Origin: an uncultured Mollicutes bacterium
Lineage (GTDB): Bacteria > Bacillota_I > Bacilli_A > RFN20 > CAG-449
Length of the DNA stretch: 9,420 bases
NCBI GenBank assembly: GCA_900551385.1
Contig: URVS01000047.1
Location: 1 to 9,420 of the forward strand
Reading direction: 5' to 3'
A model generated the notes under the pieces. That model ran no database searches, was not told where the DNA came from, and saw nothing but the letters and a program-made list of their open reading frames with translations. Numbering within the stretch: the stretch's first letter is position 1; each line of letters opens with the position of its first letter. Shown piece after piece: positions 1-7,902 of this stretch. The translations under genes and the position numbers were made by a program.

Positions 1-2736
1 GCGTTTGATACGATTTATAATGAAGGCGAAAGAAGATATATGGAATCTTTATCTAGTTATGCTAGACAATTTTTAGGTGGAACTGAAAAACCTGATGTAG
101 ATTCTATAGAAGGATTATCACCTGCTATTTCTATTGACCAAAAAACTACTTCTCATAATCCACGTTCTACTGTAGGAACAGTAACAGAAATTTATGATTA
201 TTTAAGATTATTATTTGCTAGAATTGGGGTGCCATATTGCCCTACTCATCATGAAAAAATTGTTAAATTTACAACTAAACAAATGGCGGATATTGTTATG
301 AATAAGCCACTTGGTAGTAAAATATTTATCTTATCTCCATTAGTTAAAAATGAAAAAGGAACTCATAAAGATACTTTAGAAAAATTCCATGGTAGAGGAT
401 ATGAAAGATTTAGAGTTGATGGAGAAATCAAAAGATATAGTGAAATTGGGGCTTTAGAAAAAAATAAAAAACATTTTATCGATGTAGTAGTTGATAGATT
501 GATTTTAAAAGAAGATTCATATTCAAGAATTTTTGATTCTATTTCAACTGCTTTAGATGTAAGTTCTGGATATGTAATTATAAAAGATGAAGAGCAAGAA
601 CAAATGTTTTCTCAACATGCTTCTTGTAAATATTGTGGATTTTCTGTTCCAGAATTAGAACCTAGATTGTTTTCTTTTAATAATCCTTTAGGAGCATGTC
701 CAGATTGTGGAGGATTAGGAATTAAAAGAGAAGTGGCAGAAGACTTATTAATCCCTAATGAAGATTTATCAATTAATCAAGGTGCAATTAGTTATTTTAA
801 AAATCAAGTAAATGGTAATAATATTGAATGGCAAGAATTTAAATATTTATGTGATTATTATGCAATTCCTAGAGATGTTCCGTATAAAGAATTAACTAGA
901 AAACAAAGAGATATTTTATTATATGGTAGTGATAGACCGATACCTTATAAAATTACTTCTTCTTCAGGTAATGTAATGAATAGAATTGGTTTTGAAGGTA
1001 TTAAAACAAAAATTGATCGTTTATATCAAGTGACAGATTCTTCTTTTAAAAGAGAATGGTTTGAAACATATATGCGAGATAAAGAATGCACTACTTGTAA
1101 AGGTGCTAGACTTAATGAACAAGTTTTAGCAGTAAGGATTAATGGCTTAAATATTTATGAAGTATGTAAATTGTCTTTATTAGATTTAAAAACATATTTA
1201 AACAATCTTAAATTAACTATTGAAGAAGAAAAAATAGCTAAATTAGTTTTACAAGAAATAAAAAATAGAGTGGATTTTTTAATTAATGTTGGATTAGATT
1301 ATTTGTCTTTAGCTAGAATGGCTATGACTTTATCAGGTGGAGAAGCTCAAAGAATTAGATTAGCTACTCAAATTGGTTCACGTTTAACAGGTGTTTTATA
1401 TGTTCTTGATGAACCATCTATTGGTTTACATCAAAGAGATAATGATAAACTTATTGCTTCTTTAAAAGAAATGAGAGATATAGGTAACACTTTAATTGTT
1501 GTTGAACATGATGAAGACACTATGTTAGCTTCTGATTATTTAGTAGATATTGGACCAGGAGCAGGTATTCATGGTGGTAATATTGTTGCTTGTGGTACTC
1601 CTGAAGAAGTAATGAATAATCCTAATTCATTAACTGGACAATATTTATCAGGTAAAAAATTTATTCCTTATTCTTCTTTTAGAAACAAAGGTAATGGTAA
1701 TTTTATTGAAATTATTGGCGCAGAAGCAAATAATTTAAAAAAAGTTAATGTAAAAATTCCTTTAGGAGCATTTGTTTTAGTTACAGGTGTATCAGGGTCT
1801 GGTAAATCTTCTTTAGTTACTGAAGTGTTATATAAAAATGCATATAATACCTTAAATAAAGGTAAATATGAAGCTGGTAAAGTAAAACAAATTAACGGAT
1901 TTGAATATATTGATAAAGTAATTAATATTTCTCAAGATCCAATAGGAAAAACACCTAGATCTAATCCTGCTACATATATAGGTGTATTTGATGATATAAG
2001 AGATTTATTTGCATCCACAAAAGATGCAAAAGCTAAAGGATACACTAAAAGCCATTTCTCTTTTAATGTTAAAGGAGGAAGATGTGAAGCATGTGAAGGA
2101 GATGGAGTAAAAAGAATTTCTATGGCTTTCTTCCCTGATGTTTATGTTCAATGTGAAGAATGTCATGGTAAAAGGTATAATGAAGAAACTTTACAAGTTA
2201 CATATAAAGGTAAAAATATTTATGATGTTTTAGAAATGACTTGCGAAGATGCTGCTGAATTCTTTAAAAATATTCCTTCTATTTATCGTAAAGTAAAAAC
2301 TTTATGTGATGTAGGACTTGGTTATATTAAACTTGGTCAATCATCTACAACTTTATCAGGTGGAGAAGCTCAAAGAGTTAAACTTGCTTATGAATTAAGT
2401 AAAAGACCAACTGGCAAAACTTTATATATTCTTGATGAACCGACAACAGGTTTACATATTGATGATATAAAATGTTTATTAAATGTTTTAAAAGCTTTAG
2501 TGGCGTCTGGAAATTCAGTTGTAGTAATTGAACATAATTTAGATGTTATTAAATGTGCAGATTATATTATTGATTTAGGACCTGAAGGTGGAGAAAGAGG
2601 TGGGCAAATAATTGCTAAAGGTACACCTGAAGAAATTAGTGAAAATAATTCTTCTTATACAGGAATATATTTAAAAAAGATTTTATTAAGAGATAAGAAA
2701 AGAATTGAATGTTTAAATAATTGTAATGATAAATAA
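1..2736 (+). CDS. uvrA: UvrABC excinuclease subunit A, 5'-truncated by window edge
   Basis: UvrA is the DNA-damage-recognition ATPase of nucleotide excision repair; it works as a dimer that loads UvrB on lesions in the cytoplasm. The reading frame is open from base 1 (AFDTIYNEGERRY...), so the ATG at base 40 is internal and the first few dozen residues, with the N-terminal Walker A, lie outside the window. Both ABC cassettes are visible: first signature LSGGEAQRIRLA near bases 1330-1365 followed by Walker B YVLDEPSIGLH; second Walker A GVSGSGKSS near 1786-1812, second signature LSGGEAQRVKLA near 2353-2388 and Walker B YILDEPTTGLH. Zinc-finger cysteines are present: CKYC and CPDC around 625-710, CTTC near 1090, and CEAC/CEEC around 2080-2165. 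The C-terminus is complete. hprK follows after 31 bases, probably in the same transcript. Family assignment is certain. Confidence 0.98.
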   Translation, partial: AFDTIYNEGERRYMESLSSYARQFLGGTEKPDVDSIEGLSPAISIDQKTTSHNPRSTVGTVTEIYDYLRLLFARIGVPYCPTHHEKIVKFTTKQMADIVMNKPLGSKIFILSPLVKNEKGTHKDTLEKFHGRGYERFRVDGEIKRYSEIGALEKNKKHFIDVVVDRLILKEDSYSRIFDSISTALDVSSGYVIIKDEEQEQMFSQHASCKYCGFSVPELEPRLFSFNNPLGACPDCGGLGIKREVAEDLLIPNEDLSINQGAISYFKNQVNGNNIEWQEFKYLCDYYAIPRDVPYKELTRKQRDILLYGSDRPIPYKITSSSGNVMNRIGFEGIKTKIDRLYQVTDSSFKREWFETYMRDKECTTCKGARLNEQVLAVRINGLNIYEVCKLSLLDLKTYLNNLKLTIEEEKIAKLVLQEIKNRVDFLINVGLDYLSLARMAMTLSGGEAQRIRLATQIGSRLTGVLYVLDEPSIGLHQRDNDKLIASLKEMRDIGNTLIVVEHDEDTMLASDYLVDIGPGAGIHGGNIVACGTPEEVMNNPNSLTGQYLSGKKFIPYSSFRNKGNGNFIEIIGAEANNLKKVNVKIPLGAFVLVTGVSGSGKSSLVTEVLYKNAYNTLNKGKYEAGKVKQINGFEYIDKVINISQDPIGKTPRSNPATYIGVFDDIRDLFASTKDAKAKGYTKSHFSFNVKGGRCEACEGDGVKRISMAFFPDVYVQCEECHGKRYNEETLQVTYKGKNIYDVLEMTCEDAAEFFKNIPSIYRKVKTLCDVGLGYIKLGQSSTTLSGGEAQRVKLAYELSKRPTGKTLYILDEPTTGLHIDDIKCLLNVLKALVASGNSVVVIEHNLDVIKCADYIIDLGPEGGERGGQIIAKGTPEEISENNSSYTGIYLKKILLRDKKRIECLNNCNDK

Positions 2737-2767
2737 CATTTGTTAATATTTATTTAAGGAAAAAGTT

Positions 2768-3703
2768 ATGACTAAGAAATTTATTACTGTACAAGAATAT
2801 GCTCAACATTTTGGTTTAGTTGTGTTAAGTGGATATCAACAATTAAAAACTCGTAAGATTGAACAAATGTCATTTAATCGACCTGGATTTGAACTTACAG
2901 GTTATTTTGATAATGCTGATAAAGAATATATGATTGTATTAGGTCATAGAGAAATGTCCTATATTGAAAATGCTAATAAAGAAAAATTATTAGAAATATA
3001 TGATTTTTTAACTAATGATGAATGTCCTGCAATTATTATTACTTGGAATTTAATGTGCCCTAATGATTTACTTAATATTGCTAAAAAGAAAAATTTTCCA
3101 ATATTATCTACTGGAATGGCAACATCACAATTATCTTTAGCTTCTTTTACTTATTTACAAGAAAAACTTGCACCATCAACAAGTGTACATGCTTCTTTAG
3201 TTGAAATATATTCAATGGGAGTAATGATTTTAGGCCAATCAGGCATTGGTAAATCAGAAACAACTCTTGAATTAATAAAAAAAGGACATCGTTTAATATC
3301 TGATGATCGAATTGATATTACTTATGTTAGAGATGAATTATTTGGTGAAGCTCCTGAATTATTATCTGGCATGATGGAAGTAAGAGGAATTGGTATTATT
3401 GATGTTAAGAAAATGTTTGGTATTAATTCTTTAATTAAAAGAAAAAAAATATCTTATGCGATAAATTTAATTCCATTTGAAGCTGATAAACCAATAGAAA
3501 GAATTGGTAATGATGTACAATATTATAATATTTTAGGGGTAAATGTTCCATTAATTAATTTACCTGTTTTTGGTGCTCGATCAATGGCAGATATTATAGA
3601 AGTTGCAGTTACTAATTTAAAATTGAAAGATGATGGATTTGATTCAGCATTTGAATTTGAAAATAGAATGAATGAATTATTAAAAAGGAAGAGTAATTTA
3701 TGA
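2768..3703 (+). CDS. hprK: HPr kinase/phosphorylase
   Basis: HprK is the bifunctional enzyme that phosphorylates HPr on its regulatory serine with ATP or PPi and removes that phosphate by phosphorolysis; it is the sensor of carbon catabolite repression in low-GC Gram-positives. The protein is 311 residues, the usual length. The N-terminal domain spans about residues 1-130. The kinase domain shows the VHASLVE histidine region (139-145), Walker A GQSGIGKS (156-163), the SDD acidic pair (178-180) and the family signature EVRGIGIIDV (204-213). The segment PVFGARSMADIIEVAV (266-281) corresponds to the C-terminal conserved region. The start is supported by AAGGA at 2756-2760, seven bases before the ATG. 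Its TGA stop overlaps the lgt start (ATGA), which indicates translational coupling. Confidence 0.97.
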   Translation: MTKKFITVQEYAQHFGLVVLSGYQQLKTRKIEQMSFNRPGFELTGYFDNADKEYMIVLGHREMSYIENANKEKLLEIYDFLTNDECPAIIITWNLMCPNDLLNIAKKKNFPILSTGMATSQLSLASFTYLQEKLAPSTSVHASLVEIYSMGVMILGQSGIGKSETTLELIKKGHRLISDDRIDITYVRDELFGEAPELLSGMMEVRGIGIIDVKKMFGINSLIKRKKISYAINLIPFEADKPIERIGNDVQYYNILGVNVPLINLPVFGARSMADIIEVAVTNLKLKDDGFDSAFEFENRMNELLKRKSNL

Positions 3704-4767
3704 TGAATTTATTTATACCTAAAGGAATAAAAATAGGAAGTTTTACAATCGCTTTTTACGCTATATGTATTATTATTGGAGCGATTGTTGCATATCAATT
3801 ATCAAGACATTATTTAAAGAAAAAAGGATATGATCCTAATGCAATAGAAAACCTTTTTTATATTGCTTTTCCTAGTGGAATTATTGGTGCAAGAATTTGG
3901 TGGATGATTGCTGAAAGACAACCAATACAAGATATTTATAAAATTTGGCAAGGCGGATTAGCTATTCAAGGCGGAGTATTAGTAGGTGCAGCTGTAGGAA
4001 TTATCTTTATGATAACAAGAAGAAAAAATATTACTGTTTTATTAGCTACTGATTGTATTGTTCCTACTATTTTAGTTGCACAAGCTATTGGTAGATGGGG
4101 TAATTTCTTTAATCAAGAAGTATATGGTTATTGTGTTGATAAATGGAATTGGTTACCTCCTTTTATTAGTGATAGATTATCTATTGCCTTAAATAATGCT
4201 GGTGATGGTTGGGCTACTAGTAATTGGACAGGTGATTTATTTAATGGTGGAGATGGATATTATTATTTATGTGATGGTGGAGCAAGTAAAATGGTTTTAC
4301 CATTATTCTTAATAGAAGGATTATTAAATTTAGCAGGTTTCTTTATTATTGTTTATGGTATACCTGCCTTATTTAAATTTTTATCTAAGAAAACTAATGA
4401 TAAAATTTCTTTAGCTAATGGTGATTTAATGTGCTGTTATTTAATGTGGTATGGTACAGTTAGATTAATTCTTGAACCATTAAGAAATGAAAAATTTATT
4501 ATGGGTGTTGATGGTGGAGTAGGTTCTGCTAAATCAATGGTTATGTCAATTATATTTATTGTAATGGGTGTATTAGGTATTGTTGGTTGCCATTTATTTA
4601 AATATTTTTGGCCAAAAAGAAAAGTTTTAGATACTAATGTTATTTCTGGCAGTGAAGCAAGTAAAGATTCTGCTAGTATTGCTGAAATAAATAAAGAAAA
4701 TGAAGATATTAATAAAGAAAATGAAAATAAGGAAAATATAGAAGATAATGGAAATAAAAAAGATTAA
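3700..4767 (+). CDS. lgt: Prolipoprotein diacylglyceryl transferase (Lgt) with charged C-terminal tail
   Basis: Lgt transfers diacylglycerol from phosphatidylglycerol to the lipobox cysteine of prolipoproteins in the cytoplasmic membrane, the first step of lipoprotein maturation. Several hydrophobic membrane segments are visible (about residues 15-35, 52-70, 90-106, 115-130, 198-222, 278-300). Recognisable family motifs are GGLAIQGGVLVG (85-96), GRWGNFFNQEVYG (131-143, the Lgt signature) and YGTVRLILEPLR (251-262). At 355 residues it is longer than the common 260-290, because of a loop at about 145-195 and a hydrophilic K/E/N-rich tail from about 305 to 355 that contains a short duplication. 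The start could be the ATG at 3700 or the adjacent one at 3703; AAGGAAGAG at 3685-3693 serves either. Its last 20 bases overlap the next gene. Confidence 0.96.
   Translation: MMNLFIPKGIKIGSFTIAFYAICIIIGAIVAYQLSRHYLKKKGYDPNAIENLFYIAFPSGIIGARIWWMIAERQPIQDIYKIWQGGLAIQGGVLVGAAVGIIFMITRRKNITVLLATDCIVPTILVAQAIGRWGNFFNQEVYGYCVDKWNWLPPFISDRLSIALNNAGDGWATSNWTGDLFNGGDGYYYLCDGGASKMVLPLFLIEGLLNLAGFFIIVYGIPALFKFLSKKTNDKISLANGDLMCCYLMWYGTVRLILEPLRNEKFIMGVDGGVGSAKSMVMSIIFIVMGVLGIVGCHLFKYFWPKRKVLDTNVISGSEASKDSASIAEINKENEDINKENENKENIEDNGNKKD
4690..4731 (+). repeat. Two-copy 21-bp tandem repeat in the lgt tail
   Basis: The 15-base unit AATAAAGAAAATGAA occurs at 4690-4704 and again at 4711-4725, a period of 21 bases, encoding two NKENE heptads in the disordered C-terminal tail of Lgt. 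It is a plain in-frame duplication that can change length by slippage without harming the enzyme core. Confidence 0.75.
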
Positions 4768-5404
4768 AGCAATAATTTTTGATTTTGATGGTACTTTAGC
4801 CAATACTGATGAATTAGTAATTCGTTCATATAGAGAAGTATTTAAAACTTTTAGGCCTGATTATAAATTAACTGAAAATGAAGAAATATCTTTTTTAGGA
4901 CCAACTTTAGAAGATATGTTTAAAAAATATTTCAAAGAAGATTTTATTACTTTATTAAATGTTTATCATAATTATGCATTTAAAAATACGAAAAAATATG
5001 CTTTTTTATATCCACATGTAGAACAAATGTTATCTATTTTGAAAAAAAGAGGATATATAGTAGGTTTAATTACTTCTAGATTTAGAGATTCTTTATATCA
5101 AATGTTAGATAATTTTCCGCTTGAAAAATATTTTGATGTTATTATTACTTTAGATGAAGTAAGTAAACCAAAACCATCTCCAGAAGGAATTAATTTTATT
5201 TTAAATAAATATAATTTAAAAAATGATGAATTAATTTATATTGGAGATAATAATAGTGATTATCAAGCATGTAAAAATGCTAACGTATATTCAGGATTAG
5301 TTTCTTGGTCAAGAGGCAGAAATAATGCTTTGAATAATCCAGATTTATTAATTAATGATTTTAAAGAAGTTATTGATTTATTTAAAGGTAATGAAGATGA
5401 ATAA
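4748..5404 (+). CDS. ppaX: HAD-superfamily phosphatase, PpaX-like pyrophosphatase
   Basis: A 218-residue haloacid-dehalogenase-type hydrolase with all four motifs: DFDGT (12-16, nucleophile D12 and acid D14), LITS (107-110), the lysine in SKPKPSPEG (K142) and GDNNSD (166-171). A helical cap lies between motifs I and II (about 20-90). In Bacillus the gene after hprK and lgt is ppaX, a 216-residue HAD pyrophosphatase that destroys the PPi released when HprK dephosphorylates Ser-P-HPr. Position, length and motifs all fit that role here, but the substrate is inferred from synteny, since phosphoglycolate phosphatases and beta-phosphoglucomutases share the fold. The ATG at 4748 lies inside the lgt end (20-base overlap) behind AAGGA in the lgt tail; it places motif I at the usual distance from the N-terminus. 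Confidence 0.88.
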   Translation: MEIKKIKAIIFDFDGTLANTDELVIRSYREVFKTFRPDYKLTENEEISFLGPTLEDMFKKYFKEDFITLLNVYHNYAFKNTKKYAFLYPHVEQMLSILKKRGYIVGLITSRFRDSLYQMLDNFPLEKYFDVIITLDEVSKPKPSPEGINFILNKYNLKNDELIYIGDNNSDYQACKNANVYSGLVSWSRGRNNALNNPDLLINDFKEVIDLFKGNEDE

Positions 5405-6182
5405 AATATATGATTGTATTATTATAGGCGCAGGTCCAGCAGGGGTAAGCGCAGCTATTTATTTAAAAAGAGCAGGTTTAGATTTTTTGATTTTTGAAAA
5501 TCAATTAGTAGGTGGAAAAGTTAATTTAACTAGTGAAATAGATAATTATCCACCTTTTAAAAATATTAATGGTTTTGATTTATCAATGCAATATTTGAAT
5601 GATTTAAAGCATAATGAAATAAAAATAAATCAAGAAGAAATTATTGAATTAACTAATAAAGATAATATTTTTTATTTATTAGATAAAGATATAAATTTTG
5701 CAAAATTACTTGATAGAAAAGATGTTGTTAAATTCTCTATTCTTAAATTTGGTAATGTAGATTTTAATAAAATGAACAAATCACAAAAAAGCACATTAAA
5801 ATTAATTAAAAATATGATTCCTTTGGTTAAAAAAACATCATTAAGTAAAAAGCAGGCTAAATTTTTTAATAAATTATGTAAAGAATGTAATTTAAAAATT
5901 AGTGATAACAATGATAATTCACCATATAAAACTGCAATAAAAGAAATAAAAAATGGAAATATTATTTCTGCTAGTAAAATATTTTTAGATAATGGATCTT
6001 TATTTGCTCGTAATTTTAGATTTTTATTATCAAGAGCTAATAATGAAGAAAAAAATATTTTAATAAATATGCTTCCTAATGACAATCCAATTTTGTTGTA
6101 TCAAATATTAACAACTATTTTAAATGATAAAGATAAAAGAATATTTACCTTTAAAAATAATAATATAGAAAATCAAAATTAG
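5397..6182 (+). pseudogene. Chimeric ORF: thioredoxin reductase N-terminus fused to interior of a TerD-family (MXAN_6230/SCO0854-like) protein
   Basis: The first part is a TrxB N-terminus: the FAD-binding GAGPAG (residues 11-16), the KVNLTSEIDNYPPF segment (41-54, matching the family's 'G..TTEIENYPGF' region) and a sequence like TrxB to about residue 92. From there or slightly later (junction about bases 5670-5712) nothing of TrxB remains: the NADPH domain and redox CxxC are absent. The continuation (KDVVKFSILKFGNVDF, then SLFARNFRFLLSR at about 6000-6035 and KRIFTFKN at about 6135-6158) aligns by eye with the middle of MXAN_6230/SCO0854-family proteins. The ORF ends at a TAG where the family homology continues in another frame (next entry). 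The start is set at ATG 5397, eight bases after AAAGG at 5384-5388, rather than ATG 5391. It overlaps the ppaX-like end by 8 bases. It is probably non-functional as a reductase; whether a protein is made is unknown. Confidence 0.8.
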
Positions 6183-7042
6183 ATTATGAAACATGTGAAT
6201 CAATATCTAATATTATTAAAAATAAAATTGATTCATATTATTTGTCTTTACCAAAATTAGGAAAAATATATATTTCTGAAAAATTTAAAAAAATTGCTTT
6301 GCCTGTTAATAATTCGTGTTCAGGAAGAGGTTTAGATGTGCTTCCAACTGGTTCAAGAATTAAAGTTAATGGTAATTATATAAGAACTTTTTGTTATTGG
6401 AAAAATGTATTTGATATTGATGCATCGGCATTATTTATAAAAGATGATTTTAATAAAAATAATGATTATGTTGAACTTTCTTGGAGAAATTATAATACTC
6501 TTCCTTTAGGAAAATCCGCTTTATCTTCTGGTGATTGTAGAGATAAAAATGGAGCAGAATATCAAGATTTTAAAATAGATGAATTGTTAGAATTAGGTTA
6601 TAGATATGTAATTTATACTCTTAATGGCTATGGTGGAAAACTTAATGAAGGGGATATTGTATGCGGTTATCAAAATAAAAATAACTTAAATACAAGTGCA
6701 TGGGATCCTAAAAATATTGAATTTAAAATTAATGTTATAAGTAATTCATGTGCTTATATAGGCTTTGCAATAGATTTAAAAACAAAAGAAATTATTGTTT
6801 TAAACCTTAATTCAAGTGGGAATAATCAAGTAGTAAATAAAAAACAATTATTATTAATAGAAAGATATTTAAACGAAAATTATTTAAATTATAGTATGTA
6901 TGATTTACTTAAATGTAGAGGAGAAATTACTTCAAAAGAAGAAGCAAATATCATATTTGATGATGACTATATACCTTTAGATAATCAAAAAACAATTAAA
7001 TCATATGAAATGGAAAAACTTGTTGCATTGATTAATGAATAA
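6164..7042 (+). pseudogene. C-terminal part of a TerD-domain (MXAN_6230/SCO0854-like) protein, frameshifted
   Basis: This frame opens after a TAA at 6161-6163, has no ATG for most of its length and no Shine-Dalgarno site; the only early start is a TTG at 6242. Sequence before that TTG (KLDYETCESISNII...) still matches the family, so it is the 3' piece of the broken gene upstream, not a gene of its own. Family landmarks in order are PTGSRIKVNGNYIRTFCYW (about 6345-6400), DIDASALF (about 6417-6440, the TerD-type DxDxS motif), SSGDCRDKNGAEYQDFKID (about 6525-6582, TerD-like 'HSGD') and DPKNIEFKINV (about 6705-6740). The final segment to the TAA looks complete. TerD-type domains are calcium-binding beta-sandwiches linked to tellurite and chemical stress; the role of this long variant is not known to me. 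The family assignment is from memory of the motif order. Confidence 0.72.
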
Positions 7043-7081
7043 ATAAGTAATTAAAATTCAAATTCAATAATAAATTATAAT

Positions 7082-7750
7082 ATGAAAAAAATATTTATAA
7101 TTATTTCATGGATTTTAGTTATATCTACAATTATATTCATTCCTTTAACATTTAATAAATGTATAGATGTTTCATCTTTTATTGATTTTATCGTTTTTAT
7201 TGATCCAGGCCATGGTGGAAAAGACAATGGAGCGACATATTTAGATATATATGAAGATGAAATAAATTTATCTATAGCAAAAAAATTATATGAAAAATGT
7301 ATATCTAAAAATCTTATTGCGTATATATCTCGAACTGATGATTATGATTTAGCTTCATTATACGCGAAAAACAGAAAAAACGAAGATTTATTTAAAAGAG
7401 TAGAAAATATCAACCATTCAGGCTGTGATGTATTTATATCCATACATGTAAATAAATATCAAACAAATGATGTTAGTGGACCCATGGTTTATTATGATAA
7501 AAATAATGAATATTCATATTTATTATCTAAAAATATTCAAAAAGAATTAAATATTTTATCTAACAAAAATAAAACAGTTCATTATGAAGATTTTTATTTA
7601 TTCAAAAATTGTACTAAACCAGGTGTTATTGTTGAATGTGGCTTTATTTCTAATGAAGAAGAAAGAAGCAAACTTATTGATGATAAATATCAACAAGCGA
7701 TAGTAGATGCTTTATATCAAGGAATATATAATTATTATTTAAATAATTAA
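7082..7750 (+). CDS. N-acetylmuramoyl-L-alanine amidase, CwlD-like
   Basis: A 222-residue zinc amidase of the Amidase_3 family that cuts the bond between MurNAc and the L-Ala of the stem peptide. An N-terminal hydrophobic segment (residues 4-22) acts as a signal or membrane anchor. The catalytic domain begins at VFIDPGHGG (38-46). Predicted zinc ligands are H44, E58 (in YEDEINL) and H122 (in SIHVN), and the catalytic glutamate is E185 in VECGFISN. Length and the motif FYLFKN...VIVECGFISNEEE resemble CwlD, the sporulation amidase that makes muramic delta-lactam in spore cortex; a sporulation role is only a possibility, since similar single-domain amidases occur in non-spore-formers. No clear Shine-Dalgarno site precedes ATG 7082. 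It lies 39 bases after the TerD-family remnant. A U-tailed hairpin lies about 70 bases past its stop. Confidence 0.9.
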   Translation: MKKIFIIISWILVISTIIFIPLTFNKCIDVSSFIDFIVFIDPGHGGKDNGATYLDIYEDEINLSIAKKLYEKCISKNLIAYISRTDDYDLASLYAKNRKNEDLFKRVENINHSGCDVFISIHVNKYQTNDVSGPMVYYDKNNEYSYLLSKNIQKELNILSNKNKTVHYEDFYLFKNCTKPGVIVECGFISNEEERSKLIDDKYQQAIVDALYQGIYNYYLNN

Positions 7751-7783
7751 AACCCCTTTTTTCGTAAATAATAAAAAAATTTA

Positions 7784-7812
7784 TTGACACATAATATAAC
7801 TTTTTATAAAAT
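7784..7812 (+). promoter_or_regulatory. Sigma-A-type promoter for the peptide/LRR-protein unit
   Basis: A perfect TTGACA at 7784-7789 is followed, after 17 bases, by TAAAAT at 7807-7812 (one base from TATAAT); TATAAA at 7805-7810 is an alternative at 15-base spacing. The predicted start is near 7819. It is the only good promoter between the amidase stop and the next gene, and the only convincing -35/-10 pair I noticed before the one ahead of the tRNA. Confidence 0.65.
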
Positions 7813-7820
7813 AAAATCCC

Positions 7821-7848
7821 AAAAGATAGCATTTTTATGCTATTTTTT
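7821..7848 (+). terminator. U-tailed hairpin (terminator or 5'-end stem-loop)
   Basis: AAAAGATAGCAT at 7821-7832 pairs with ATGCTATTTTTT at 7837-7848 around a TTTT loop: 12 pairs including one G-U, ending in a run of T. Read from upstream it is a reasonable rho-independent terminator for the amidase transcript, although the stem is AT-rich. Read from the promoter just before it, it would be the first thing in the new RNA. Either role, or both, is possible. Confidence 0.6.
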
Positions 7849-7865
7849 AAGCTAAATTCTTAAAA

Positions 7866-7890
7866 AGAAAGGAGATACGTGTAATACGTA
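7866..7890 (+). promoter_or_regulatory. Strong Shine-Dalgarno followed by a small hairpin
   Basis: AGAAAGGAG at 7866-7874 is the best ribosome binding sequence in the window, but the first usable ATG (7903) is 28 bases away. Between them TACGT (7876-7880) and ACGTA (7886-7890) can pair around GTAAT, which would shorten the effective distance to about 13 bases. A GTG at 7879 sits at normal spacing from the Shine-Dalgarno but is followed at once by TAA. Confidence 0.5.
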
Positions 7891-7902
7891 AAAATAAAAA
7901 TT

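Noticed and set aside
3701..3703. TGA read as tryptophan (Mycoplasma code)
   Set aside because: Tryptophans throughout are TGG and this TGA ends hprK at the usual length, coupled to the lgt start.
5355..5396. Start of the trxB-like ORF upstream of 5397
   Set aside because: The added residues lie inside the preceding gene and do not belong to TrxB; MNKIYDCIIIGAGPAG is the family's normal N-terminus.
5672..6085. Long open frame on the - strand
   Set aside because: It lies wholly inside the chimeric + strand ORF, has no start signals and shows no family motifs; AT-rich antisense frames are often open by chance.
6242..7042. Independent gene starting at TTG 6242
   Set aside because: No Shine-Dalgarno, no ATG, and family-like sequence continues upstream of the TTG in the same frame.
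7076..7081. TATAAT directly before the amidase ATG
   Set aside because: A start from this -10 would fall inside the gene and there is no -35 at proper distance; expected by chance in AT-rich sequence.
7747..7762. AAAA-CCCC-TTTT after the amidase as terminator
   Set aside because: The stem would be A-T only and the C run has no partner.
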